Below are positions 52,560-63,389 of a stretch of DNA of 64,000 bases, piece after piece. Position 1 is the first letter of the stretch, and each line of letters opens with the position of its first letter. Made by a program: the position numbers and the translations under genes. A model generated the notes under the pieces. That model was not told where the DNA came from and did no database searches. It saw only the letters and a list, made by a program, of their open reading frames with translations. This DNA comes from Hirsutella rhossiliensis (lineage: Eukaryota > Ascomycota > Sordariomycetes > Hypocreales > Ophiocordycipitaceae), in contig NW_025408668.1 of NCBI RefSeq assembly GCF_020360975.1, positions 3,534,001-3,598,000 of the forward strand, given 5' to 3'.

Positions 52560-54500
52560 CCTTGATTTCCTAAAATTCCGCTTTTGCTTATATACCTTAA
52601 GATTATCTTACCGAGCCTATACGGTTCTTAGTCGTAATAATTATCGAACTTATCCTAGCTTTATAGCTAATAGTAATCCTTTAGGCCTCGCGCGATCCTA
52701 TTAAATACGGATACTAGCTCTCCGGTCTCTAGACTAGCTTCGGCTTTATACGATAGTATAGCACTAAGATTGCTATCTTAATAGCTCTACTAAAGCTCCT
52801 TAACGTTGCTAATCGCTTTCTTTTACTAGGATGCTTTCTAGTTACTTTAGATATACTTTATACGAAAATCTAGATTAAGTATAATACTAGTAGTATAGAG
52901 AGGAGAGTTGTCTATCTTACTATAATACTTATTAAGGGTCTCCTAGCTACTCTAAATCTATAAATAAAGCTCCTTATTAGCCTTAAATTTAAATAGAGCT
53001 CCTTTAAGGTGCTTAATTAGTATATCTATAGTAACGAGTATAAAGTCGATTATCGTATTATATCCTTAGTAATATAGAGTTGCCTCCTAGAATAGTACTA
53101 AAAACGTCTAGACCGTTTAAATCTTCTACTAGTTTAAAGGGGAGAGGAAGTTGTGTTTAAGGTTATACTAGTAGGCTTTATAGAATCCGTTAATCTTTCC
53201 TTTATACTAAAGTATAACCTCGTATATATTAGTCTAGCTATTCTATCTTATATAATTATCTAGCGGAACTAGTCGCCCTACTAGCTTAATAAAAGCTTAG
53301 GTACGGCCGCTTAATGCTCGAACAAAGATAATAATATTATAAAGCTTACTAAGTAGACCTATTTTCTAGAATAACTATTATAAGGATTTATTAGTAGATC
53401 TAGCTATACTATCCTAAGCTATAATCTCCTACTCTTTATATAAGTCTAACTCCTCTATCTATATAGAGTTATAAAAGAGGAAGGCCTAAACGGCTAAGTT
53501 AATAATATAGCTAATATAACGTATATAGTAAATAACTAGATCCTAATTAATGCCCTATTATTTAAGGTATTCGCCTATCGTATAGTAAAGTAGATCGTTA
53601 GAGCTTACGTTATCGCTAACGATAGATCTAACCTTTTAAAAGATACTATAGTCCTCGAGGACCGGTAGTATAGCATAGAATTACTTTAATCTAGAGTAGC
53701 TAGGAATCCTATAAAGACCGATAAGAAGCTTAGATAATTTATCCTAGTCTTATATAATAAAGTAGGCATAGATTCTAAGAAGAAGAAGCCTATTTAGAGA
53801 AGTCTATATATTAACTGCTAGATAAATGCTTAAACTTAATAATTAAAGCGCCTTTTATATAAGATCCTTTTAAGACTTATATATAATATAGATCGCTTTC
53901 TTAATCTTAGAGTATACGGTTATAATATATCTATCTACTTCTAGATTAAGTACTTTATAGAGGGCGTAAAACTTAGGCTATTTAACGATATAAAAGGATA
54001 GATTTCGCGCGACGATTAATATAGTAAGTGCCTCTATAATAATTTCCTTATTAAGTACCTTACGAAGGATATAGTTATTAATTACTTCCGTCTACCCCGT
54101 TAATATAGCCTTAAGGTAAAGCTATTTAAGCTGCTCGAATACCGTATTTAAAATATAAGGTGCTTCTACTATAATAATCCTATAAATCTTTATAAGGTAT
54201 ACTTAAAAGGTATTACTCGCTTAGTATTAATAGCTATCTATATAATACTTATAATAAAAGAGTCGGTTTTTACTAGCTCTATTAGGTTTATATAGTCCTA
54301 GTAAACGATAATATTCCCTAGTCGTAATTACTAAAGTACCTCTTATATTTCTAGACATAGTATTTATATTAGTTCTATTTAAATTATTAATAGAAAGTAT
54401 TATAAAGGATAAATTAAGTTTAGTTTCTATAATAAATATTAAAGAGAGCGTAGTATTTAACTTATAGAACGGATAGTATATAAAGTACGAAGTTAACGGA
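52560..54500 (-). mobile_element. RIPed hAT transposase relic
   Basis: A minus frame can be followed over about 700 bp, interrupted only by RIP-type TAG codons. Landmarks: the stretch LYNIIIFVRAS (about 53340), EATLYYQGYN and the helix DFILVTIDILIKHLKGALF (about 53000-53080), then NKYYSKIDNSPLYTTSIILN (about 52890) and the Trp-rich KYI-SN-KAS stretch. This order (RW-box, insertion domain, YY.K.D.SP.Y..A..L.P) is the hAT transposase core. The C-terminal dimerisation motif and the BED finger are not visible. Ends not determined. Confidence 0.75.
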
Positions 54501-54537
54501 TTACCTATATAAATCTGCCGTTTACCTAAAAGATTAA

Positions 54538-54548
54538 GGGGGGGGGGG
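54538..54548 (+). repeat. Eleven-base G homopolymer
   Basis: A run of 11 G in otherwise TA-rich RIPed DNA, between the hAT and pogo relics. It may mark an element end or an assembly problem. Confidence 0.6.
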
Positions 54549-54899
54549 TTCCGGCTAGTAGTATAACTACTTTAGGTAATTAAAATAAGATAATTTCCGG
54601 ACGAGCGCGTAATTATCGATCTTTATTTACTAATAATAGGGATTACCGGCGCTCGGATTAAATAAAGTTTAATCTATTAATCCTTACGGCACTATAATCC
54701 GCCGTTTAAGGCGCCGCCCCTTAATTTAATTTATTAGCTAGATAACGGGGCTAGTAACTAGTAGAAGCTAATAAGAGATAGTAGAGGAACGCTACGCGGA
54801 TTAACTAAGATTAATAATCCGGTGGTTAATTTAATTTAATTTAATCCGCGATATTAATTAATTAGATTAATAAGGGTCTAGATTAAAAACTATACTAGG

Positions 54900-55990
54900 C
54901 TAATATCGAGTAGTTAAAGCCGATGAGTTAAGTGCGATAGCAATATAGCAATAAGAATTCGATTCCGATCGGCATAGTCAATGAATTTCAGGTTAATATA
55001 ACTATTATAACCGTTTAAAATTAAGAGACGGTAGGCACGACTAGCCTTTTACTTCGTATAGCAGTTAAATATACGCTAAAGCTAGTATAAACCTAGTGCG
55101 TTATAGCTCTAGCCGTTTTCCGTACTAGCGAAGAAGGCTACTTCGCTAGAATAGTTAAAATCCTTAAGCTAAGTATCTTAGAAGTCTTTTAACTCCCCTT
55201 TATAAATAAGGGCCGGTGGCAGGTACGAATAATCTGTATATATAGCAGCGATTAGCGTGATAAACACCCGGTTCCCGTCTTAGCTTGCCCCGACCAGTTT
55301 TCCGCGCCTAAGGGCTTCTCGGGGGATAACTCGCTTAGTAGAGCGAGAGAGACTAATTTAGAATCCCTTCTCGTTAAAATTATAAACATTTAAGGGACTG
55401 ATGTTATACTTTTCGATCTTTTCGCGGAGCTAGTTAGATTCGGTTAGAAATAGCGACTTTACGGCATTTAACTAAGTATTATCGGCAGTATACCCCTTAA
55501 AATAACGATAAAAAGCAGTCTTACTAGATTAAAGAAGTTTTAGAAATGCCTAGAATTATTAGCAGCCTTCCGCTAATGATCTATAGTGCGTAAATATAAG
55601 CTCGAAAGACGGTTATAGTGTTGCTTGCGGAAGCGGCTTACCTAGTTAATACTAAGCTCTGTCCCTGCGATTTCCTCGGCGATATTCTTTAATATCTAAG
55701 GGGTAGGCGGGATACCACGGTCGGTTAGCTTATTAACGTGCCTAATAAGAATCTCCTCCTGCGCGCTGGTGAGTTTCTATCGCGAGTAAGAGTTCGCGTC
55801 GTGATTTGAGGCTGTTTTGCCTTTAAAGCGGCGCCACAGCGTAGATTTATCGATATTGTATTTCCTCGCGGTCTCTGCATATTTAGGGCGATCTTGGGAT
55901 TGCAGTTCTATAATTGCCTCTGCAATACGAGTGTTGTGGTCTATATCACGTCAATTTAAAGAAGACGCGTCAGGTGTTGAAAATTGTTAT
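54900..55990 (-). mobile_element. Pogo/Fot1-type transposase relic, partly RIPed
   Basis: From about 55945 downward the minus strand reads RPKYAETARKYNIDKSTLWR (first helix-turn-helix), LTSAQEEILIRHVNKLTDRG (second, CENP-B type), then the INF/YNFNEKGF region (first catalytic acid), ASQDGNRVFITLIAAIYTDY, and RLLILNGYNSYIN near 54990, where the catalytic DGH has become NGY by RIP. The N-terminal part (55740-55990) is nearly free of RIP while the C-terminal part is saturated. A different subfamily from the 43.8-kb element. Confidence 0.82.
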
Positions 55991-56039
55991 ATGACCTAGT
56001 GCGTTGCATAACGCAGTGGGGTACGTTAATGTCTTAATC

Positions 56040-59000
56040 GGTAAGATTACCTAGCTAAGCAATAAAGAAATAAGCAAAGTATACGGGTCTATAGTAGTCT
56101 ACGTGACGAAAAAGAACGATGTAAAGAAGCTTTTAGATAGTAAGTACTTCGATCTAGCCGGAGAGTCGGCGTGCACTAATCCCTTCGAACCCCGCAAGGG
56201 ACCGATATAGTGCTTTAACTATTAAGACATAGGCCATAAAGCCTTTAGGTGCAGTAAGCCTTAGGTATACGGAAGGTGTGCCGGTGCGGGTTATCACTAT
56301 AGGGAGTGCTATGCAATAGAGCCTAGATACGTCTTATGCGGCGGACCGCACGAGTCGTTTAGCCGGAACTGCCGCGTGCGAAATATCTACTCTAATATAT
56401 AAGATACTAAGTATTCTATAGCTTAATATACGAAAACGGGAACTAGTATAGTAGAGTTTAATAAACGACGAGGACCTTAAGGATTACGGAGTGCTACCGG
56501 TCTCTAAACCGTACGCTAGGATAATCGATAGCAAGGTAGTAACGAGCCCTATAAAGTATAGTAACTAGATAAAAATATTGCTAACGTATATAAGCGACGG
56601 CTTCTAGCCGATCTATAGTATACTTTAGGTGCGACACGACGTAGAAGCGGTGTAGATTCCGATACTATCGGCCGATCTTACGGTAGCGGTGCTCCGACTA
56701 CTAAAAAGAAGCGTTTTAGTAGTTTCGGTCTACGTAGAAGGAAAAGGCATAGAAATACTAAAAAGCACTACTAAACTATTATATAACTTAATCTAAAGAT
56801 TCCGTTAAGGCTCTAGTATATATAGATATAGTATTAGCTAGAGACTTTAACTCTTATAACCTACTCTAGGGTAGAGACGATATTTCGGTTTAGAGATAAG
56901 GAGAAGCGGGGCCGATTATTAATCTAATAAACGATTATAGCCTCGGGAGCCTGCTCTTAAGGGGCACGAAAACGTAGTAAGGGAAGGATTAAGAGAGCAC
57001 TATCGATCTAGTACTAATAACGTTAGAGTTAGCCGACGAAGTAATACTATACGCTATCTATCTAACCGATTATAGATTAGACTATAGAGCTATTTAGACG
57101 ACTTTTAATATTATAATACTAGAGAGAAGTACGACGCCTAGATTTTTATTTAAGAACGCCCCTTAGAATCTTATATAAAGCCGGGTAAAAGACAATCTAT
57201 AACTCCTACCTTAGGCTATCGACGTTTAAACCTAGATAGATTAGCTAATATAGGTCATTCTAAGGGCTATCTATAAACTAACGCCTTAGGCACGGCTATT
57301 ACCGTATATAAACCGTTAGTAGACCTAAGATCTTATATAACTTCGGCGGGTATATACGTTCTAGCGAAACTAAGCACGGATATAACGGCGAGTAGGCTAG
57401 GCGCGACTAGACCTCGAATAGCGGGCTAAAGAAGCAGCGAAGGAGTTCTACGATGCTATTCGATACTAGAGGAAAGCGTATTAAGATAACTTCCTCTCTG
57501 ACGATACTAATATCTAGAAGGCGACTAAATATCTTAAAGCCGGTAAGAGTATAATAGGCGATAAGGTGCCGCCTTTAAGGAAAGGGGATAGATCGACGAC
57601 TAAGGATAAAGTAGACTAAGTAGACGACCTACTTAGAGCCTTTTTTCTACCTTTGCCCGCGAGAATCGAGGATAAGGGGATACGACTATAGCGAAAAGCG
57701 GTGCTAATACCTAAACTTACTTTAGGAGAGATCGAGGAAAAGGTTATAATAGCGAGACCGTAGAAAGCACCTAGAGGAGATAAACTTCCGATAGCGGTAT
57801 AGAGATAACTCTAGCCGGTAAGAAGGGATCGGATATTTACTCTCTTCGATATATCCCTCCGAGATAGCGTAGTACCTCGTTAATAGAAAAACGCGAAAAT
57901 CGTCCTACTAAAGAAGCTAAATAAAGACGACTATATAGTAGCTAAGGCATAGCGACTAATCTCGCTATTATCGACGCTTAGTAAGATACTTAAAGCGGTC
58001 GTAGCTGAGCGTATCTTATATATAGTAGAGACCTACGGTCTTCTACCCGCGAATTACTTCGGAGTAAGAAAACGACGATCTACCGAGTAGGCGCTGCTAC
58101 TACTATAGGAATAGGTTTATAAGGCTTAGCGTAACTATAAGGTGCTTAGCTTAATTAGTTTTAACGTTAAGGGCGCCTATAATAGAGTTTATAAGGAAAG
58201 ACTGCTCGAGAGGATAAAGGCGAGAGGGATACTAGCCGAACTAATAAGATAGATAGATACGTTTTATTCTAAGCGAATAGCCTTATTAGTAGTTAATAGG
58301 TTTACGTCGGAACAACGGGAGCTGCCTTAGGCAGGCCTTCCTTAAGGGTCACCGCTCTCACCGATCTTATTCCTCTTCTTTAACGCGGACCTAGTCTAGA
58401 GAAAGATTAAGGCGGAAAGCGGGTCGATTATATTCGTAGACGATTACTCGGCCTAGGTAACTAGGCCTACCGCGGAAGCGAACTAAGAAGGGATTTAAGC
58501 GATTATCGACGATGCACTTAAGTGGGAGGCGCGTAGCGGTGTAACTTTTAAAATAGAGAAGACGACCATCGTCTACTTTACGCGAGCCACGGTACGTAAC
58601 AGCGATAGGCCGTTTCTAATTAAAGGCTAAGAGGTCTAACCTAGGGAAAGCGTAAAGATTCTAGGAGTGATTATGGATAACGAGCTGCAATTCTAGCAGC
58701 ATATGGTGAAAGCGGCCGCTAAAGGACTTAGCGCCGCTATGGGCCTAAGAAGGCTAAAGATGCTGTCGCTAAGAGTGTCGAGATAACTTTTTAAGGCAAT
58801 AGTCGCGCCAGCCATAGACTATGCCTCTAATGTCTAGACATATGCCCTCCGTGCGAAACACGTGGGTTAGATAAACAAAGCATAGATAATCGGGGCGCAA
58901 GCTATTATAGGCGCGTTTCGTACGGTCGCAACGACCGTGGCCATGGCCGAGGCCAACATTCAAACGGTAGAGGAACGACATAGACAGGCTACGACAAGAC

Positions 59001-59270
59001 TTTGCATCAACTCCAAACCCTGCCGGTGGTGACACATCCGCTGGCAGCCTTGAGAAATTGTGCGACCAGGAGGTTCGTGTCGCCGATGCAGAAGATTGTC
59101 ACAGCGGTGCAAACGGTGCAGATGGACCGAATAGAAGACATACACGAGTATGCGTTGCCACCATGGACACCACGTGTCCAAGCGGTGTTAGAGAGCGACA
59201 CAGCGAAAGCCATCAAGGCAGCAAATGATGCCAAGGGGATTACTCTCTGTAAGTAGCAGATCCCTAGGAT
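56040..59270 (+). mobile_element. Tad1-like LINE, 5' part RIPed, 3' end intact
   Basis: Plus strand. A cysteine-rich block at 56211-56380 (C..Y..GHKAF.C, then C.GA..H...C, C..CGGPHESFSRNC) is the CCHC array of ORF1. The APE-type endonuclease region follows (about 56820-57180). RT has the FVDD box at 58433-58444 and PLSPILFLFFNADLV before it; the stretch ILGVIMDNELQF onward precedes the RNase H region. CAG and TGG are replaced by TAG up to about 58970, where RIP stops and the sequence becomes normal (HQLQTLPVVTHPLAALRNC...). Dead in cis. Confidence 0.85.
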
Positions 59271-59640
59271 CACGACGTCACTACGCCGCCCTGAGCGGTC
59301 ATCGCATGTACAAGGGATGTGTCCGATGAACATTCCTCTCGAACCACAGTCAAAAATGGCATGGATAGTGGCACCGCCGAGCTGTTAAACTGGGACTACC
59401 GCGAATGTGTAGTGCCATCAACGGTTCAAGACTGGCCGTCAAATTACTACCATGAATTATCGGCGGATGGGATCCACACGAGAACCTGTCACCTGATGAT
59501 GTACAGGTTGGCCGGTCATTGACCGAGGGCAGAGTCAAACCGAACGACGGAAGCGTTCACAACTTCACACAGCGGAATTCCGTATCCAAACATCTCCAGG
59601 AACTAATTGGTTAGGAATAACGACCTAGTGGTAAGGCCAT
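58990..59640 (+). pseudogene. Non-RIPed 3' end of the LINE and its downstream flank
   Basis: 59002-59256 is open for 84 codons (ALPPWTPRVQAVLESDTAKA, IKAANDAKGITLCK), the segment leading into the RNase H domain of Tad1-type elements. The frame then stops, and 59319-59522 contains another short frame (GTAELLNWDYRECVVPSTVQ) without recognised domain. No poly-A tail is visible. Confidence 0.5.
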
Positions 59641-60049
59641 GGAGCCGCACGGAGCAGGGCCTCAGACCTGTATGCGATCTTGGCTAGATTTATTCCCGAA
59701 GCACTATTGATGGTGTACTGTACTGTAACCTTGCGGGATTAAGTCGTCAGATACATTTCCACTACTAACTCCATGCTCAGCAGCTCAATAAGCCGGACGA
59801 GGAGGGGGTGAACAATTGAGCGTTGATGTTGCCCAATTCGACCGCCACGGTGGCGGCAAATGTGATAGAAATGCGCTCTGCTGGTCCGCTGCGTCCCCGC
59901 CGCTGTATTTGCACCTTCCGCCACGTGACAAAATTCCAAGAGATAAACGCTGAGGTACATGGAGCAATGTACTGCGGGGCGGGATATCCATCCCGCTAAC
60001 CTATTTCGACACTTGGGTGACGGATTTTGGGGTTTTGCAACAGTCACCC
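59640..60049. other. 3' flank of the rhamnosidase gene
   Basis: Ordinary sequence, no RIP. It should contain the transcript end of the minus-strand gene; I see no canonical AATAAA close to the stop. The frames here are not convincing. Confidence 0.4.
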
Positions 60050-62668
60050 CTATAGCCTGCCGTAGTAATGTCCAGCCTCTTGAAACTCGTAGAACCCAGA
60101 TCCCACCTCCTTGACCTTTCCGCTCTTGGGCATCTTGACCCTTGCGCGCGCATTCGGCGGCACCCAGACCTGCAGCTTGAACTTGCCACCGTCGACCTGC
60201 CACTTTGCGCGTACCTCGCCGTACCCGCTGATATACTTTGTGTCAGCGCGCGTGATGCCGCCCCCGGGGACGGGCTCCACGGAGACGATTCGCCAGCCTG
60301 GCTCCGCGGGTGCGAGACCCCCGATGGTGCGGTGAATCCAATCGGCGACGGCGCCAAAGGCGTAGTGGTTGAAGCTCGTCATGGAATCCGTGTTGACGTG
60401 CCCGTCGGGTAGGAGGCTGTCCCAGCGCTCCCATGTAGTAGTCCCGTTCTGGACGACTTGGTACAGCCAGGACGGGGCCTTGGTCTGGAGGAGCATCTTG
60501 TAAAAGTCGTCGGCGGCGCCAATGTCGCGCAATGCTGGGCCGAGGGCGGGTGTTCCAGCCAAGCCTGTGCCGACGAGATAGTCGTTCTTGGAGACGATAT
60601 CGCGGAGAGTGTCTGCTGCGGCGCACCTCTGCTTGTCGTCGGTGTAGAGGCCAAACTCGAGGGCGAGAGCATAAGCCGTCTGCGTACGATTGGTCATCTG
60701 ACCGTCCTTGATCCACGCCTGCTGGAACTTGGTCCGGAGGTCGGCGTGCTGCTTGCGGTATTCGGCTGCGCCGGCCTTATCGCCAAGGACAGTGGACATG
60801 CTGGCGAGCAACTCCGTCATGCGTACCAAGTACGCATCAGCAACGAGATACTTGGCTGTCGTTGCGGCGCCGGGGTCTTCAGGGGGTGCCTTGGGGTCGA
60901 GCCAGTCTGCGAACTGATGACCGCTGCGGTCCCAGAGACGGTCTGCTTGGCGGGGGATGCCCTTGTCGATCCAGCCCTTTGACTGAGGGTATTGCTCCTT
61001 GAGCATGCCGACGTCTCCAAAGGCCTGGAAAAGGTTCCAGGGGCCGCCGACCGAAACATCGCCCCAGACGGCGCCAGGCGGGTTGTTGCTGTCCGGCGGT
61101 ACGGTGGGAACAAACCAAGGAACCCTCATAGAACCCTGCCGCTGCATTTCAGAGTACATGTCCTTGTGCCAGCCCCGCCAGAAGCCAGCCGTGTTGTAGA
61201 GGAAGTTGGCAGTCGGTCCAAAAACATGGGCATCGCCGGTCCAGCCAAGGCGCTCAGCGCGCTGCGGACAGTCCGTCGAGATGCTCAGAAAGTTGCCTTT
61301 CATGGACCACCGCACGTTGGAGTGTAGCTGGTTTAGGAGCTGGTGCGAACACTCGAACCAGCCCGTCTGCTCGAGGTCGCTGTGGACAACGATGCCCGTA
61401 ATGGAATCCTGAGACAGGGGCTGGTCCTTTGGCCATCCATCAATCTGCGCAAACCGGAAGCCGTGAAATGTAAAGTGCGGCTCCCACGTCTGCTTGCCGT
61501 TTCCATTCAGGATAAAGGTGTCCGTTGCTTTGGCAGATCGCAATGCCTTTAGCGCTAGCTCTTCGTTTTCTAGGACCTCGGCGTGGCGAAGGGTAATGGT
61601 GGTGCCACTGGGGCCTTCAACGTTATTGAGTCGAAGCCATCCGACCATATTCTGGCCCAAGTCTATGAGGGTCTTTCCAGACGCAGACTTGAAGATGCGC
61701 TCGGGCTTTCTCTCTTCAAGTTTTCGAACCGGTGGTCCGTCTGCAGGCACGAGCTTGCCCTTGAGCGGTGAGAGTTTCTTGACGGCAAGCCAACTAGTGG
61801 CGTTGAATAATGCGCTTGACCAGCCTTTCATGCTAGCTTCCAGCCGAGAATCATAAGACTCTCCGTTGTATATCTCCGACTGCACGATGGGACCCGTGTT
61901 TGCTTTCCAGGACTCATCTGTGGGGACTTTGATGGTGCTCCCATTCTTGAGCGTCACTATGAGCAGCGACTGGACGCCGAGTGTGTCTCCCCAGAGGTTG
62001 CGTTTCTCTAAGAATGAGATCCTGCCTGCGAACCAGCCCTCGCCGATGCTGACGCCAATTGCATTGTCTCCATCTTTGATCAGGGCCGTGACGTCGTACG
62101 TATCATACACGTGACGGTAGTTGAACGACTGCCACCCCGGCGAAAGAACTGCATCGCCGACTCTCTTGCCGTTAATCTCGGCCTCATATAAGCCCAACGC
62201 CGTGATGTATAGCCGCGCAGACTCGATGTCATGGCCAGCGAGGAACGACTTGCGAAAGTAAATGGGTTTCTTTGGGCCATCGACCTCGGTCTCGCGGTCC
62301 GCGGCGACAGGTACGGCACCGGCCCAGTCCTCGATCGTCAAGAGTCCCGCCTCGACAGTAACCCAGTCAGACCAGGGAGTCGGCGACTGGCCATTGTTGC
62401 CATATGCCCTGGCGCGGACCTTCGCACGCTCTGTGGCCTTGAGCGGCTCACTGGGCCATGGGACGTACATAGACTGGGAAGAGGCGGTCGAGTAGCACGA
62501 TGCCGAGGCATGGGCATGTCCATCGCGGCTGATCTGGATGTCGTAAGAGGATTGTACCCAGTTTCGAGCGTGGCCGCTGAAGCGCCATGAAATGCGAGGC
62601 TTGGTCTCCGCAATTCCAAGGGCAACGCGGTGATGCTCAAAGGCCAGTTGAGAGATGGACACGGCCAT
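60050..62668 (-). CDS. GH78 alpha-L-rhamnosidase, probably intracellular
   Basis: An intact intronless 872-residue frame. Family GH78 enzymes release terminal L-rhamnose from glycosides such as plant flavonoids or polysaccharides by an inverting mechanism. The N-terminal beta-sandwich domains span about residues 15-420 (SWRFSGHARNWVQSSYDIQI; FRKSFLAGHDIESARLYITA; GWQSFNYRHVYDTYDVT). The (alpha/alpha)6 catalytic domain (about 430-785) has DCPQRAERLGWTGDA: D466, general acid E472 and D479, with Ala where RDER is usual. E747 in TTTWERWD fits the general base; SFNHYAFGAVADWIH follows. A C-terminal beta domain ends at 872. No signal peptide, so cytosolic or unconventionally exported. ATG 62668 matches the usual family start. 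It stands alone beside transposons. Confidence 0.96.
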   Translation of the reverse strand: MAVSISQLAFEHHRVALGIAETKPRISWRFSGHARNWVQSSYDIQISRDGHAHASASCYSTASSQSMYVPWPSEPLKATERAKVRARAYGNNGQSPTPWSDWVTVEAGLLTIEDWAGAVPVAADRETEVDGPKKPIYFRKSFLAGHDIESARLYITALGLYEAEINGKRVGDAVLSPGWQSFNYRHVYDTYDVTALIKDGDNAIGVSIGEGWFAGRISFLEKRNLWGDTLGVQSLLIVTLKNGSTIKVPTDESWKANTGPIVQSEIYNGESYDSRLEASMKGWSSALFNATSWLAVKKLSPLKGKLVPADGPPVRKLEERKPERIFKSASGKTLIDLGQNMVGWLRLNNVEGPSGTTITLRHAEVLENEELALKALRSAKATDTFILNGNGKQTWEPHFTFHGFRFAQIDGWPKDQPLSQDSITGIVVHSDLEQTGWFECSHQLLNQLHSNVRWSMKGNFLSISTDCPQRAERLGWTGDAHVFGPTANFLYNTAGFWRGWHKDMYSEMQRQGSMRVPWFVPTVPPDSNNPPGAVWGDVSVGGPWNLFQAFGDVGMLKEQYPQSKGWIDKGIPRQADRLWDRSGHQFADWLDPKAPPEDPGAATTAKYLVADAYLVRMTELLASMSTVLGDKAGAAEYRKQHADLRTKFQQAWIKDGQMTNRTQTAYALALEFGLYTDDKQRCAAADTLRDIVSKNDYLVGTGLAGTPALGPALRDIGAADDFYKMLLQTKAPSWLYQVVQNGTTTWERWDSLLPDGHVNTDSMTSFNHYAFGAVADWIHRTIGGLAPAEPGWRIVSVEPVPGGGITRADTKYISGYGEVRAKWQVDGGKFKLQVWVPPNARARVKMPKSGKVKEVGSGFYEFQEAGHYYGRL

Positions 62669-62720
62669 GGTGAAGTCCAGTTTGGCGCAATGTCTCAGAG
62701 CTTTTGACTCAGCCGTTTTG

Positions 62721-62726
62721 CTGGGG
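62721..62726 (+). promoter_or_regulatory. Possible CreA-type site upstream of the rhamnosidase
   Basis: CTGGGG, matching the SYGGRG consensus of the carbon-catabolite repressor CreA/Cre1, lies 53 bp before the rhamnosidase ATG. A TTGATAAAGG on the minus strand (about 62737-62746) could serve as TATA-like or GATA site. Single short matches; suggestive only. Confidence 0.3.
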
Positions 62727-62729
62727 TGT

Positions 62730-63300
62730 GAAGCGAACCTTTATCAAGTTGACGACAGTCACCCCGGTAAGCCCATGCAAGTCGCAACATGGTCGGCGCT
62801 CGGCCGCCTTAGGGTCAATGACGGACGTCGATCTCTTCGTCGTGAGATTATGCCGAGCCAACAGGGATCCTGTGGAGGAGCGCCTCGGCTCAAGGCCCGA
62901 AGCCGACACGGAGCCATGGTGTAAGGGGCTAGGCCGGAGCGAACTTGGTTGCATCGCCGTGCATGCACTGAGGAGTTTGGGAAAGGCCCGATTACTAGAC
63001 GGGTGCTCCTTACACGGGCTGTATGGACGGCCCCGTCAGCCCACCAATGCATGCACTGTCGCATTCGCTCACATGTTGTCGCACTCCAGAAGCACAAGCA
63101 TATGCAAGGCTTTTGGCACGGCTTTCTGTTGGCGTCGCAGACCGCGTGTTTTTTGCTTGTGCAATCGACACGCGTCTCATCTAAAACGAGGGTCTAAGGC
63201 GTCCATCCCGTCGCCCCTTTCCCTGGCAGACGTTAGTTCGCGACCCTTCGGTCCGCCATGGCAGCGCAGCAGCTGTCTCTGACATCGCTTTTGGGGACTA
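62730..63300. other. Spacer between the rhamnosidase and the hAT gene
   Basis: GC-rich, not RIPed. Several overlapping frames of 60-190 codons exist on both strands (for example 62704-63282 plus, 62759-63097 minus), but none shows a domain, and they are probably chance frames of GC-rich DNA. It should hold the rhamnosidase promoter and perhaps the hAT left end. Confidence 0.4.
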
Positions 63301-63389
63301 GCGGCCACCGCAAATCGCTCTAACAGCAGCTCGACGCTGCCTCCGTTCATGCGAATCCGGGAGAACGACGCTTGCCGAGCTCCCTGCGG

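Noticed and set aside
55817..55999. 60-codon plus-strand frame
   Set aside because: Shadow of the helix-turn-helix part of the pogo transposase on the minus strand.
60458..60982. 174-codon plus frame and other frames over the rhamnosidase
   Set aside because: Antisense shadows of a long GC-rich gene that is clearly coding on the minus strand.
62704..63282. 192-codon plus frame upstream of the rhamnosidase
   Set aside because: No recognisable domain, overlapping frames on both strands of similar length, and it covers the expected promoter.
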